In this document: positions 8,796 to 17,928 of the stretch, one piece after another
Position numbering within the stretch: the first letter of the stretch is position 1
Layout: each line of letters begins with the position of its first letter
Source: Zobellella iuensis
GTDB lineage: Bacteria; Pseudomonadota; Gammaproteobacteria; Enterobacterales; Aeromonadaceae
Reading direction: 5' to 3'
Assembly: GCF_016746085.1 (NCBI RefSeq)
Contig: NZ_JAERTZ010000025.1
Coordinates: 588,844 to 652,843 of the forward strand
DNA length: 64,000 nucleotides
Position numbers and translations under genes: made by a program
The notes under the pieces: generated by a model
The model's input: only the letters and a program-made list of their open reading frames with translations
Databases searched by the model: none
Told to the model about the DNA's origin: nothing

Positions 8796-10155
8796 AAAAA
8801 CGCGCATCCTCTTCATCGGACTCAGAGGTATCCCAGTAGTAGGGCTCCTCCCGACGCTGCTCTACGGTACCCAGCGCTTGCCGGACCAGCTCGCGGGGAT
8901 CCGCCAGCCGTAAATCCTCCGGTACCCTTTGGCCATCGGTGATATAGCTGATGGGCAAGCCGTTCTGAATGCTGATATCAAGCACATCCCCCAGCGACAG
9001 GCTTTCGTCCAGCTTGGTCAGGATGCAGCCGGCCAGGGGGATCCGGCGGAAATGATCCACCGCCTCCTGCAGCACCCGGCGTTGGGCCGTGGCCGGCAGA
9101 ACCAGATAATTGCGGATCTTGATTTGCTTGTCGCCCACCAGGGTATCCAGCTGCTCGTTCAGGCGCAGATCCCGCTGGCCCATGCCGGCGGTGTCAATCA
9201 GCACCAAACGTCGATGGCGCAGGTGGTACAGCGCCTGAGCCAGTTCCTGATACGTCCTGGCCTGCTTGACCACCACCCCCATGATGCGGCCGTAGGTCTG
9301 CAACTGCTCATGGGCGCCGATACGATAGTGATCTGTGGTGATCAGGGCGACCTGTTCGGCGCCGTAACGGGTGGCGAAGCGTGCCGCCAGCTTGGCGATG
9401 GTGGTGGTTTTGCCGACCCCGGTCGGCCCCAGCAGGGCCACGGCGCCGCCCTGGCGCAGGATATCATCCTCGCCGGTGGTCAGTTGCTGGACCAGGGCCG
9501 CTTCGATCTGGCTCCAGGCCTCGTGGGGCGGAACCCGGTCAGGTACCCGCGTCGCCAGTTGATCGGCGAAGCCATCGCTGAAGCCCAAGTCGTTCAGCTG
9601 CTTGATCACCATGGCCCGCACCGGTTCCCGCCGCTCTACCTCCTGCCACATCAGGCCGGAGACCTGATGCTCGAGCAGGCGCCGGATACTGGCGATTTCC
9701 TGACGCATGGCGTTCAGCTCCTGGTCTTTGGCGCTGTCTTTACGCCTGCCCTCACGCGACTCATGCCGTGGGACCTGCGCAGACAAGGGCCTCGGCTGTC
9801 CCAGGGTCGGCTCCTTGCGTCCTCCGGGCTCGGCCCAGCTGGCCTGCTCCGCCAGGGTCTGGGGAGATGGCTCGGCACGGCTGCGCATCAGCAGCGACTG
9901 CAGGGTCTCCGCCTGTTTTTTCCCGTCCAGGGGGGGAACAAATTGACGCGCCTGCGACGAAATTCTGACATTGTCTTCCACCAGGGGGCGCTGGGCCGCG
10001 GGCGAGGGCGGCTCGTCGTCATCGACGGCGGCGACGATTTCGATGCCCCCCGAGACCTTCTTGTTGGACATGATCACCGCTTCCGCCCCCAGCACCTCCT
10101 TCACTTCGGCCAGGGCGGCCCTCATGTCCTTGGCAAAAAATCGTTTAATCTTCAT
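8788..10155 (-). CDS. flhF: Flagellar placement GTPase FlhF
   Basis: A 455-residue SRP-type GTPase that marks the cell pole for flagellar assembly. It has an N-terminal basic B domain (MKIKRFFAKDMRAALAEVKE), a charged low-complexity stretch (residues 50-145), then the N and G domains. The P-loop GPTGVGKTT lies at 243-251, and LIDTAGMGQRDLR and ILTKLDE (guanine specificity) follow. It is followed directly by flhG, whose N-terminal DQxxxLR element is the known activator of this GTPase. It starts 17 bp downstream of flhA. Confidence 0.95.
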   Translation of the reverse strand: MKIKRFFAKDMRAALAEVKEVLGAEAVIMSNKKVSGGIEIVAAVDDDEPPSPAAQRPLVEDNVRISSQARQFVPPLDGKKQAETLQSLLMRSRAEPSPQTLAEQASWAEPGGRKEPTLGQPRPLSAQVPRHESREGRRKDSAKDQELNAMRQEIASIRRLLEHQVSGLMWQEVERREPVRAMVIKQLNDLGFSDGFADQLATRVPDRVPPHEAWSQIEAALVQQLTTGEDDILRQGGAVALLGPTGVGKTTTIAKLAARFATRYGAEQVALITTDHYRIGAHEQLQTYGRIMGVVVKQARTYQELAQALYHLRHRRLVLIDTAGMGQRDLRLNEQLDTLVGDKQIKIRNYLVLPATAQRRVLQEAVDHFRRIPLAGCILTKLDESLSLGDVLDISIQNGLPISYITDGQRVPEDLRLADPRELVRQALGTVEQRREEPYYWDTSESDEEDARFYE

Positions 10156-10172
10156 TTACAGCTTCCACCCTG

Positions 10173-12269
10173 CTACTGCTGGCCAACGGACGCCACAATG
10201 CGGATTTGACGGTCATCAGGCACTTCCTGATAGGACAACACCCGCAGACTGGGAATAGTGTGTTTGACAAAGCGCGCCAACGTGGTACGCAACATGCCGG
10301 AGGTCAACAAGATGGCAGGCTGCCCTTCCATTTCCTGGTTGGCCGCGGCCTGGGCCAGCGACTGCTGCATGCGTTCGGCCAGGCCCGGCTCTATGCCGCT
10401 GCCCTGGGCTCCCCCTGCCTGCAAAGAATTCTGCAAAATCTGTTCCAACTCTGGTGCCAGGGTAATCACCGGCAACTCCCGTTCGGTGCCGGCGATTTCC
10501 TGCACCATGAAACGACGCAGGGCGATACGGCAGGCGGCGGTCAGCACCTCCGGATCCTGGCTCTTGGGCGCATACTCGGTCAGGGTCTGCAATATGGTGC
10601 GCATATCCCGGATGCTGACCCCTTCGTTGAGCAGGCTTTGCAGTACCTTGGTCACCAGGGCCAGGTTGAGGGTATTGGGGACCAGCCCTTCCACCAGCTT
10701 GGGTTGGCTGCGGCCGACCTGGTCGATCAGGTTCTGCACCTCTTCATGGCCCAGCAACACGGAGGCATGATTGGTCAGCAACTGACTCAGGTGGGTGGCC
10801 ACCACGGTGGCGGCATCCACCACCGTATAGCCCAGGCTCTGGGCCTGCTCGATTTGCTCCTTGGCAATCCAGGTGGCTTCCAGGCCGAAGGCCGGATCCC
10901 GGGTATCGATGCCGGCTACAGTGCCGAAGACCTGCCCCGGATTGATGGCCAGCTCCCGTTCCGGGTAAATATCGGCAGCCCCGGAGCTGACCCCCATCAG
11001 GGTGATCTGGTATTGGTTGGGCCCCAGCTCCAGGTTGTCGCGGATATGCACCGCGGGAATGAGAAAACCCAGCTCCTGGGACAGTTTCTTGCGTACCCCC
11101 TTGATGCGGCTCAACAGCTCGCCACCCTGGGACTGGTCGACCAGGCTGATCAGGCGATAGCCGACCTCCAGGCCGATGGTGTCGACCTGGACCACGTCAT
11201 CCCAGCTCAGCTCTTTCGGCTCCGAGCCCAGCGCCGGCGGGGCCTTCTCCTGCTCCACCGCCTGCTCCTGCACCCTGGCATTGCGCCGGTACAGCCACCA
11301 GGCGGCCAGCGCCGACAGGCCGCCCAGCAACAGGAAGGCGAAGTGAGGCATGCCCGGCACCAGGCCCATGGTGATCAGGATACCGGCGGCGATGGACAAC
11401 GATTTGGGGTTGTCGAACAGCTGCCCCAGCATCGCCTGGCCCATGTCCTCGCGGGTGTTCTGGCGGGTCACTATGATGGCGGCGGCAATGGACAACAGCA
11501 GCGAGGGGATCTGCGCCACCAGGCCGTCGCCTATGGTCAGCAGGGTATAGACCCGGGCAGCTTCCCCGAACGGCAGGCCGTGCTGGGCCATGCCGATGAT
11601 GAAACCGCCGATGATATTGATAAAGAGGATCATGATGCCGGCGATGGCATCGCCCTTGACGAACTTGGAGGCACCGTCCATGGAGCCGTAGAAGTCGGCC
11701 TCGCGGGTCACTTCATCCCGGCGCAGCCTCGCCTCGTCCTGGTTGATCAGGCCGGCGTTCAGATCCGCGTCAATCGCCATCTGCTTGCCGGGCATGGCGT
11801 CCAGGGTAAAGCGGGCGCTCACTTCCGAGATCCGTCCCGCGCCCTTGGTCACCACCACGAAGTTGATGATCATCAGGATCAGGAAGACGATAAGGCCCAC
11901 CGCATAGTTGCCGCCGATCACCACGGAGCCGAAGGCCTCGATCACGTTACCGGCGGCGTTGCCCCCTTCGTGCCCTTCCAGCAGCACCACCCGGGTCGAG
12001 GCCACGTTCAGGGCCAGCCGCAGCAGGGTCGCCACCAGCAGTATCGTCGGGAAGGCGGCGAAATCCAGCGGCCGCTGGGTGTAGACCGCCACCAGCAGGA
12101 TCACCAGCGCCAGGGAGATATTGAAGGAAAACAGCACATCCAGCAGCAAGGTGGGAATGGGCAGCACCACCATGCCCAGTGCCGCCAGCACCAGCAGCGG
12201 GGTCCCCAGCCCTTTATGAAACCATTTTGACCACTGTCCTGCCTGTAAAAGCTTTGCCCTGAATTCCAT
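10173..12269 (-). CDS. flhA: Flagellar type III export gate protein FlhA
   Basis: A 698-residue export gate component. The N-terminal half has about eight membrane helices and contains the family signature RFTLDAMPGKQMAIDADLNAG; the C-terminal half is the cytosolic ring domain that receives chaperone-substrate complexes such as FliS-FliC. It couples proton flow to export together with FlhB, FliP, FliQ and FliR. It is separated from flhB by 109 bp carrying a sigma-54 promoter and a short heptamer repeat, so it likely leads its own operon with flhF-flhG-fliA. Confidence 0.97.
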   Translation of the reverse strand: MEFRAKLLQAGQWSKWFHKGLGTPLLVLAALGMVVLPIPTLLLDVLFSFNISLALVILLVAVYTQRPLDFAAFPTILLVATLLRLALNVASTRVVLLEGHEGGNAAGNVIEAFGSVVIGGNYAVGLIVFLILMIINFVVVTKGAGRISEVSARFTLDAMPGKQMAIDADLNAGLINQDEARLRRDEVTREADFYGSMDGASKFVKGDAIAGIMILFINIIGGFIIGMAQHGLPFGEAARVYTLLTIGDGLVAQIPSLLLSIAAAIIVTRQNTREDMGQAMLGQLFDNPKSLSIAAGILITMGLVPGMPHFAFLLLGGLSALAAWWLYRRNARVQEQAVEQEKAPPALGSEPKELSWDDVVQVDTIGLEVGYRLISLVDQSQGGELLSRIKGVRKKLSQELGFLIPAVHIRDNLELGPNQYQITLMGVSSGAADIYPERELAINPGQVFGTVAGIDTRDPAFGLEATWIAKEQIEQAQSLGYTVVDAATVVATHLSQLLTNHASVLLGHEEVQNLIDQVGRSQPKLVEGLVPNTLNLALVTKVLQSLLNEGVSIRDMRTILQTLTEYAPKSQDPEVLTAACRIALRRFMVQEIAGTERELPVITLAPELEQILQNSLQAGGAQGSGIEPGLAERMQQSLAQAAANQEMEGQPAILLTSGMLRTTLARFVKHTIPSLRVLSYQEVPDDRQIRIVASVGQQ

Positions 12270-12309
12270 GAATACGTTAAGTGCTGCTGAAAACCGATGC
12301 GGTTTTTAA

Positions 12310-12325
12310 TGCAAAAAACAAGCCA
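12310..12325 (-). promoter_or_regulatory. Sigma-54 promoter for flhA
   Basis: The minus strand reads TGGCTTGTTTTTTGCA, with GG and GC at the correct -24/-12 spacing and a TTGCA -12 element. It is 40 bp upstream of the flhA ATG. It would make flhA-flhF-flhG-fliA an FlrA- or FlrC-dependent operon. Confidence 0.75.
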
Positions 12326-12328
12326 CTT

Positions 12329-12348
12329 TAGCTGGAAGCTGGAAGGAG
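12329..12348. repeat. Short AAGCTGG heptamer repeat
   Basis: Two to three copies of the heptamer AAGCTGG lie in the flhB-flhA gap, just upstream of the sigma-54 site. The same unit makes longer arrays near 14.3, 14.6, 54.7 and 57.0 kb. Confidence 0.7.
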
Positions 12349-12378
12349 CTTGACATTGCCTTCTTCAAGCTTCCGGCT

Positions 12379-13512
12379 TCAGACTTTATATTCATCCGGT
12401 ATCGGCAGATCCTCTTTCAGCGGCACCGGTTTGCGGCCCTGCCCCTTGCGCCAGCTGTTCAGCTGGAAGACGTAGGCCAGGATCTGGGCCACCGCCACGA
12501 ACAGCCCCTCGGGAATTTCCCTGTCGAGCTTGGTGGAATGATAAACGGCCCGGGCCAGGGCGGGCGAGGAGATCACCGGCACCTCGTATTCCCGCGCGAT
12601 TTCCCGGATCTTGAGCGCGATCTCATCCAGCCCCTTGGCCACCACCACCGGCGCCGAGCCGGGCTTGTCCTTGTCGTAGCGCAAGGCCACCGAATAGTGG
12701 CTGGGGTTGACCACCACCACATCGGCGGTGGGCACTTCCGCCATCATGCGGCGGTTGGCCATTTCCTGCTGCAGCCGGCGAATACGGCCCTTGACCTCGG
12801 GTTTCCCCTCGGTGTTTTTATATTCGTCCTTGATTTCCTGCAGCGTCATCTTCAGTTGGCGGGTGTGATTCCAGCGTTGAAAAGGCACATCTATGGCCAC
12901 TATGGGCAGCAGGGCCAGGCACAACAGCAACCCCATCCACAGCAGCAATTCCAGGGCACCGACCATGGCGGCCGGCAGGGTTTCGTTGCTCAGCCGCAGA
13001 ATATTCTCGAACTGGCTCCACAGCAGCCACACCGCCAGGGTGGCGATAAACACCACCTTGGCCACCGACTTCAGCAGTTCCACCAGCGCCTGCACCCCGA
13101 ACATCCGCTTGATGCCCTTGAGCGGACTCATCTTGCTGAGCTTGGGCATCATCGCCTGGGTGCTGAAGTTGAAGCCCCCCAGCAGGCTGTTGCCCACCAG
13201 TGCCGCCACCAGCACTATGGCGAACAGCCCCAGCAGCGGCCACATCAGGCTGACCAGAGAGTCCGTCAACGCCGGCATCATGGTCTGGGGATCGAACAGG
13301 ACGGCACGTTCGACCCGGAAGTTCTGTTCGAACACGCGCGACATGGCCCGGCCGAGCGGACCACTGAGCATCAACAGGCCGGCGGCCGCGCTCAACAACA
13401 CCGCCGCCGTCCCCAGTTCCTTGGAGCGGGGGATCTGCCCTTTTTCCCGTGCCTGCCGGAGTCGCTGCTCCGTGGGCTGTTCCGTTCTTTCCTGACCGTC
13501 CGACTCCGCCAT
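12379..13512 (-). CDS. flhB: Flagellar export switch protein FlhB
   Basis: A 377-residue FlhB: a basic N-terminus (ESDGQERTEQPTEQRLRQAREKGQIPRS), four membrane helices between about residues 35 and 210, and a cytosolic domain that switches export from hook to filament substrates. The autocleavage site, usually NPTH, reads NPSH here (residues 269-272, VVVNPSHYSVALRYD). The Ser replacement keeps the Asn-Pro pair needed for cleavage. The ATG directly abuts the fliR stop. Confidence 0.96.
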   Translation of the reverse strand: MAESDGQERTEQPTEQRLRQAREKGQIPRSKELGTAAVLLSAAAGLLMLSGPLGRAMSRVFEQNFRVERAVLFDPQTMMPALTDSLVSLMWPLLGLFAIVLVAALVGNSLLGGFNFSTQAMMPKLSKMSPLKGIKRMFGVQALVELLKSVAKVVFIATLAVWLLWSQFENILRLSNETLPAAMVGALELLLWMGLLLCLALLPIVAIDVPFQRWNHTRQLKMTLQEIKDEYKNTEGKPEVKGRIRRLQQEMANRRMMAEVPTADVVVVNPSHYSVALRYDKDKPGSAPVVVAKGLDEIALKIREIAREYEVPVISSPALARAVYHSTKLDREIPEGLFVAVAQILAYVFQLNSWRKGQGRKPVPLKEDLPIPDEYKV

Positions 13513-14301
13513 TCAGCCTCCTTCGCAGCTCAACTGCAGGCTATCGCACATCACCAGCTGCAGCCTGAGCCACTGATTTTCAAAATGGCTCAGAAAGCCC
13601 CCCAGGGTCAGCCACATGATAAAAAGGCCGCAAACCATGCTGACCGCAAAGCCCACGCTGAAAATATTGAGCTGGGGCGCCGCCCGGGTCATGACCCCGA
13701 AACTGAAATTGATCAGCAGCATGGCGACGATGGCCGACAGCGCCATGGCGACGGCGCCCTGAAACAGCAGGGTCAGCAACCCCGCCAGGTTTTGCCAGCT
13801 GGACACCGACAAGCCGTTGAGCGCAACGGGCAGGGTGTCGAAACTCATCACTATGGCCTCAATCATCACCAGGTGGCCGTTCAGCGCCAGAAACAGCACA
13901 GTGCCCAGCATCAGGTAGAACTGGCCCACCACCGGGGTAGACTGGCCGTTGAGCGGATCCATCATGGAAGCGAAGCCCAGGCTGGTCTGCATGGCGATGA
14001 TCTGGCCGGCGGTGACGAAGGTCTGCAATAAAAACTGGGACAGCAGGCCGATGACGGCCCCGATCAATACCTGCTGTATCGTGATCAGGAAACCGCCGCC
14101 GGAAAACAGGGCGATATCGGGCATGGGCGGCAATACCGGCGCCACCGCCATGGTGGTGGCCAGCGCCAGCAGCAAGCGGCTATAGGCAGGGGTCAGCTGG
14201 GCACCGAACATCGCCATGGTCATCATCAGGCCGGCGATGCGGCACAGCGGCCACAGGTAGGAAGCCAGCCACAACAATATCTGCTCGGTGGTGTAGTTCA
14301 C
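13513..14301 (-). CDS. fliR: Flagellar export gate protein FliR
   Basis: A 262-residue membrane protein with about six hydrophobic helices, the FliR component of the FliPQR export channel. It begins with GTG (VNYTTEQILLWLASYLWPLCRIAGLM), preceded by GGAG. The segment QTSLGFASMMDPLNGQSTPVVGQFY is typical of the family. It is separated from fliQ by a 292-bp gap full of short repeats, unlike the overlapping genes on either side. Confidence 0.95.
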   Translation of the reverse strand: MNYTTEQILLWLASYLWPLCRIAGLMMTMAMFGAQLTPAYSRLLLALATTMAVAPVLPPMPDIALFSGGGFLITIQQVLIGAVIGLLSQFLLQTFVTAGQIIAMQTSLGFASMMDPLNGQSTPVVGQFYLMLGTVLFLALNGHLVMIEAIVMSFDTLPVALNGLSVSSWQNLAGLLTLLFQGAVAMALSAIVAMLLINFSFGVMTRAAPQLNIFSVGFAVSMVCGLFIMWLTLGGFLSHFENQWLRLQLVMCDSLQLSCEGG

Positions 14302-14327
14302 ATCTCAACTCCGGATAAAGCGGGAGG

Positions 14328-14370
14328 CTGGAAGCTAGAAGCTAGAAGCTAGAAGCTGGAAGCTGGAAGT
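14328..14370. repeat. AAGCTRG heptamer tandem array
   Basis: About six tandem copies of a 7-bp unit (AAGCTAG and AAGCTGG) sit in the fliQ-fliR gap directly upstream of fliR. Confidence 0.85.
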
Positions 14371-14413
14371 AGCGGTAACTGAAAATACACTCCAAAGTGG
14401 TAAATACTCTGTT

Positions 14414-14478
14414 GTCACTCCCGCGAAGGCGGGAGTCCAGTGCAATCTGTCATGGATCTCCGCCTTCGCGGAGATGAC
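14414..14478. repeat. REPIN-like doublet 1 (two opposed hairpins)
   Basis: Two small palindromes face each other: GTC-ACTCCCGC-GAAG-GCGGGAGT-CCA and TGG-ATCTCCGC-CTTC-GCGGAGAT-GAC. The whole element is therefore an inverted pair bounded by GTC and GAC. The same architecture recurs at 53295-53390 and 57248-57330. REP doublets of this kind are dispersed by RAYT transposases; none is present here. Confidence 0.8.
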
Positions 14479-14507
14479 CGCCTTCTCTCCTATCACCCTT
14501 CCCCCCC

Positions 14508-14558
14508 ACTCCTCACTCCTCACTCCTCACTCCTCACTCCTCACTCCTCACTCCTCAC
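14508..14558. repeat. TCACTCC heptamer tandem array
   Basis: About seven tandem copies of the 7-bp unit TCACTCC lie in the fliQ-fliR gap, next to the REPIN-like element and an AAGCTTG array (14561-14591). Confidence 0.9.
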
Positions 14559-14560
14559 CC

Positions 14561-14591
14561 TTCCAGCTTCAAGCTTCAAGCTTCAAGCTTG
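14561..14591. repeat. AAGCTTG heptamer tandem array
   Basis: Four tandem copies of a 7-bp unit (TTCAAGC, the complement of GCTTGAA) end immediately before the fliQ stop codon. With the REPIN and the TCACTCC array it fills most of the 292-bp gap between fliQ and fliR; no gene fits there. Confidence 0.85.
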
Positions 14592-14593
14592 TT

Positions 14594-14863
14594 TTACCCG
14601 ATCACTTGCGGGATCTGGTAAATCAGCTCATAAAAGAAGTCCATCAGCATCTCGAATCCCCAGTGCGCCCCCACCGCCAAGGCCCCCAGGGTCACCAACA
14701 GCCGGGGCAGAAAGCTCAGGGTCTGTTCGTTGATGGAAGTGGCGGCCTGGAATATCGACACCACCAGGCCGATGGCCAGGCTCGGCAGTATCACCGCCGA
14801 CACCAGCAGGGTGACCAGCCAGAGCGCACTGCGGAAGATGTCGACGAAGGTTTCCGGACTCAC
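14594..14863 (-). CDS. fliQ: Flagellar export gate protein FliQ
   Basis: An 89-residue protein with two membrane helices (LWLVTLLVSAVILPSLAIGLVVSIFQAATS and LLVTLGALAVGAHWGFEML), the usual size and plan of FliQ in the export channel. It starts with GTG in a TAGTG junction that overlaps the fliP stop by one base, and contains the conserved EQTLSFLPRL loop. Confidence 0.95.
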   Translation of the reverse strand: MSPETFVDIFRSALWLVTLLVSAVILPSLAIGLVVSIFQAATSINEQTLSFLPRLLVTLGALAVGAHWGFEMLMDFFYELIYQIPQVIG

Positions 14864-15606
14864 TACCCCGCTCCCAGGCCAAAGCTGTTGGCCAGCGTAC
14901 CCATGATCAGGTTCCAGCCGTCCACCAGCACAAACAGCATCAGCTTGAACGGCAGCGAAATCAGCATGGGCGACAACATCATCATGCCCATCGCCATCAG
15001 TATGCTGGCCACCACCAGATCGATCACCAGGAAGGGTAAGAACAGCATAAAGCCTATCTGGAAGGCGGTCTTGAGCTCGCTGGTCACAAACGCCGGGATC
15101 AGCACCCGCAGCGGCACTTCCTCTTCATCGTTGACCTGGATATTGGCGATGGTCAGGAAGGTGTCGAGATCCTTGACCCGGGTCTGCGCCAGCATAAAGT
15201 CCCGGATCGGTTGCTCGGCCCGGTGCAGGGCCTCGCGCGAGTCGATTTCCTCCGCCAGGTAAGGCTGCAGGGCCTGGGCATTCACCCTATCCAGCACCGG
15301 CGACATGATAAAAAAAGACAGGAACAGGCTGATCCCTATCATCACCTGGTTGGACGGGCTCTGCTGCAGGCCCAGGGCCTGGCGCAGGATCGACAGTACT
15401 ATGATGATACGGGTGAAGGAGGTCATCATGATGACCATGGCCGGCAGAAACGACAGCGCCGTCATAAGCGCCAGCACCTGCAGCGTCAGGCTGTACTCCT
15501 GGCTGCCATCCGGATTGCTGGTCACGGTCACCGCCGACATGCCCTGCTGGGCCATGGCCGGCATCGCCAGCAGCAACAGCGGCAACAACCAGCTAATTCT
15601 TGGCAT
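14863..15606 (-). CDS. fliP: Flagellar export gate protein FliP
   Basis: A 247-residue FliP with a cleavable signal peptide ([21 protein letters not shown]) and four membrane helices. The core [35 protein letters not shown] and the later [13 protein letters not shown] are strongly conserved in FliP. It forms the FliP5-FliQ4-FliR1 export pore. It overlaps the fliO end by 14 bp and the fliQ start by 1 bp. Confidence 0.97.
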   Translation of the reverse strand: MPRISWLLPLLLLAMPAMAQQGMSAVTVTSNPDGSQEYSLTLQVLALMTALSFLPAMVIMMTSFTRIIIVLSILRQALGLQQSPSNQVMIGISLFLSFFIMSPVLDRVNAQALQPYLAEEIDSREALHRAEQPIRDFMLAQTRVKDLDTFLTIANIQVNDEEEVPLRVLIPAFVTSELKTAFQIGFMLFLPFLVIDLVVASILMAMGMMMLSPMLISLPFKLMLFVLVDGWNLIMGTLANSFGLGAG

Positions 15607-15952
15607 CGGTCCGCCTCGCCAACAGCGTGCCGGCCTGCTCCGGCACCAGTGGCTGATCGAGCTTGCCCAGGCCGGAGATCTGCTGGGCCGTCACCCCGAG
15701 CAGCCACTGCTCTTCCCCCACCTGCACCACCAGCAGCCGTTCCCGGTGCCCGATCGCCAGGGTCGCCACCACCTTGAGCTGCCGGCTGCCGCCCAATACC
15801 GAGGGCAGCCGCAACTTGCGCACCAGCGCCCCCAGCAGCACGATAAGGCCGATGACCAGCAGCGACGACAGGGCCCAGGAATCCCATCGGATCTCGGGCC
15901 CCTGCGCCAGCGAGGGCAACGGCAGCATGAATAAAACCAGTAGCCGGGCCAT
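15593..15952 (-). CDS. fliO: Flagellar assembly protein FliO
   Basis: A small 119-residue membrane protein: a short signal-like N-terminus ([17 protein letters not shown]), one strong membrane helix ([17 protein letters not shown]) and a cytosolic basic domain with [35 protein letters not shown]. FliO is a chaperone for assembly of the FliP ring. It is coupled to fliN (overlap of one base) and fliP (overlap of 14 bp). Confidence 0.93.
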   Translation of the reverse strand: MARLLVLFMLPLPSLAQGPEIRWDSWALSSLLVIGLIVLLGALVRKLRLPSVLGGSRQLKVVATLAIGHRERLLVVQVGEEQWLLGVTAQQISGLGKLDQPLVPEQAGTLLARRTDAKN

Positions 15953-16350
15953 TATTTCAGCTTTCTGATCCGTTCGGTCTGGCTGATCACATCGGTCAGC
16001 CGGATCCCGAACTTGTCGTTGACCACCACCACTTCGCCATGGGCGATCAGGGTGCCGTTCACCATCACATCCAGCGGCTCGCCGGCCAGCCGATCCAGCT
16101 CGACCACGGAGCCCTGGTTCAGTTGCAGCAGGTTACGAATGCTGATCTGGCTGCGCCCCACCTCCATCGAGATGGTGACCGGAATATCCAGAATGGCGTC
16201 AAGTTTCCGTCGCTCTTCGCCGGTCAGCGGTGGCGCCCCCGCATCGCTGAAGTCGTCCAGCTCGGCCCGCTTCACCTGGGGCTCGGTGGCCTCCTGCTCG
16301 GCCATGGCCTCGCCCCACACATCATCCAGCTCGTTCTGCTCATCACTCAT
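15952..16350 (-). CDS. fliN: Flagellar C-ring protein FliN
   Basis: A 132-residue FliN. An acidic N-terminal part precedes the SpoA-type surface-of-antigen fold with ILDIPVTISMEVGRSQISIRNLLQLNQGSVVELDRLAGEPLDV and NDKFGIRLTDVIS. It forms the base of the switch ring and docks the FliH-FliI export ATPase. It overlaps fliM by 4 bp. Confidence 0.97.
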   Translation of the reverse strand: MSDEQNELDDVWGEAMAEQEATEPQVKRAELDDFSDAGAPPLTGEERRKLDAILDIPVTISMEVGRSQISIRNLLQLNQGSVVELDRLAGEPLDVMVNGTLIAHGEVVVVNDKFGIRLTDVISQTERIRKLK

Positions 16351-17405
16351 GACGCATCCTCAATGGTTCTTTCCAGTTCTTCCAGCTCGGCTTCCCCGTC
16401 GATACGCACCCCGCGCCGGGTCACCTCGTGCAGTTCGGTCTTGACGGTTTCCGGCCGTTTGATTTTTTCGCTGATCCTGACCGCCATTTTTTCGCCGGCC
16501 CGCCCCAGCTGGCCGCGGAAGGTGGGCAGATCCTCGACCGAGATCAACAGGTGCTCGGGCATGACCACAGGGATAATATCACCGGCCTTCAGCTCCATGA
16601 TGTCGCGCAGGCTGAGCTCTTTCTCCAGCAGCTTCACCGACATCTCCACCCCCACATCCAGGATCTCGTCGCGCAGCGCCTTGCCCCAGCGCAGGTCGTT
16701 CTCGCCCTTGTCGCTTTGCACCCCCGCATCCAGCAGCTCGCGGATCGGCTCCAGCATGCCGTAAGGCAGGGTCACATGGAAATCACCACCACCGCCATCC
16801 AGCTCGATATGAAAAGAGCTGACCACCACCACCTCGGTCGGGCTGACGATATTGGCCATGGTCGGGTTGACTTCCGAGTCCAGGTATTCGAACTCCACGT
16901 CCATCACCGGGGCCCAGGCTTCCTTGTAATCCTCGAACACCAGCTTCAGCAGCAGCTGGATGACCCGCCGTTCGGTCGGGGTGAACTCACGGCCTTCAAT
17001 CTTGGCATGGCGGCCATCGCCACCGAAGAAGTTGTCCACCAGGATAAACACCAGGCGGGCTTCCATGGTGATGAGCCCTATGCCCTTGAGCGGACGAAAA
17101 CGCACCATGTTCAGGCTGGTCGGCAGGAACAGGGAATGTACATATTCGCCGAATTTGAGCATCTGCACGCCGTTGATGGAGACCTCGGCGGTACGACGCA
17201 TCATATTGAACAGGCTGATCCGCATATGGCGGGCGAAGCGCTCGTTCACCATTTCCAGGGTCGGCATCCGCCCGCGGACAATACGATCCTGGGAAGAGAA
17301 GTCGAAGCTGGTAACGCCGTCACCATTCTTGACCGTGTCTTCCTTTACCTCATCCACCCCGTGCAGCAGGGCATCGATTTCATCCTGGGATAACAGATCG
17401 CTCAC
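16347..17405 (-). CDS. fliM: Flagellar motor switch protein FliM
   Basis: A 352-residue FliM starting with GTG after AGGTG. The N-terminal EIDALLHGVD motif (residues 8-17) is the CheY-P binding peptide; the middle domain binds FliG (GGDGRHAKIEGREFTPTE region), and the C-terminal SpoA domain pairs with FliN. Follows fliL by 7 bp. Confidence 0.97.
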   Translation of the reverse strand: MSDLLSQDEIDALLHGVDEVKEDTVKNGDGVTSFDFSSQDRIVRGRMPTLEMVNERFARHMRISLFNMMRRTAEVSINGVQMLKFGEYVHSLFLPTSLNMVRFRPLKGIGLITMEARLVFILVDNFFGGDGRHAKIEGREFTPTERRVIQLLLKLVFEDYKEAWAPVMDVEFEYLDSEVNPTMANIVSPTEVVVVSSFHIELDGGGGDFHVTLPYGMLEPIRELLDAGVQSDKGENDLRWGKALRDEILDVGVEMSVKLLEKELSLRDIMELKAGDIIPVVMPEHLLISVEDLPTFRGQLGRAGEKMAVRISEKIKRPETVKTELHEVTRRGVRIDGEAELEELERTIEDAS

Positions 17406-17412
17406 GATTCAC

Positions 17413-17886
17413 CTATTGCATTACGATGCCGGTAAAGAGCACCTGTTCGATCAGCCGCTCACCCAGCTCTTCTGCCAGCACCTGATTCAGCTCGCTCTGG
17501 GCATCCTGGCGAACCACCAGCTTCCCCTCGGCCGACAGGTAATTATCGGCCCCCTGCCGGCTGAATACCGCCAGCAGGGTACTTTCCAGCAGCGGCAGAT
17601 GGCGTTTGGCCGTCGCCTCATGGGCCGCGCCCCGCACCATCAGCTGCACCTCGACCTGAACCAGGCGCTCGCGCATGCCGGCCGGCACACTGAAAATGAA
17701 AGGCCGGGACATGCTGACATAGAGGGCCTGGCTGTCCTCGACACCGTTCGCCTGCGAGCTATCGGCCGCCGGCTTCAACCACCATGCCGCCCCCCCGCCG
17801 GCACCGGCCAGCACCACCAGCAACACTACCCAGACAAGCTTCCGCTTGTACCATGCCACCTTGGGCATGATCAGATCATCGGCCAT
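17413..17886 (-). CDS. fliL: Stator-associated basal body protein FliL
   Basis: A 157-residue inner-membrane protein with one N-terminal membrane helix (KLVWVVLLVVLAGAGGGAAWWL) and a periplasmic FliL domain ending in EELGERLIEQVLFTGIVMQ. It supports stator function near the MS ring. The ATG at 17886 is preceded by AAGGGG; a TTG one codon earlier is less likely. First gene after fliK, with a 42-bp gap. Confidence 0.92.
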   Translation of the reverse strand: MADDLIMPKVAWYKRKLVWVVLLVVLAGAGGGAAWWLKPAADSSQANGVEDSQALYVSMSRPFIFSVPAGMRERLVQVEVQLMVRGAAHEATAKRHLPLLESTLLAVFSRQGADNYLSAEGKLVVRQDAQSELNQVLAEELGERLIEQVLFTGIVMQ

Positions 17887-17928
17887 CAAATCCCCTTACC
17901 AACAGAACGGGCAGTTTACCCATGTGAA

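Noticed and set aside
14335..14523. Open frame of 62 codons in the fliQ-fliR gap
   Set aside because: It is translated REPIN and heptamer repeat sequence; composition and repetition argue against a protein.
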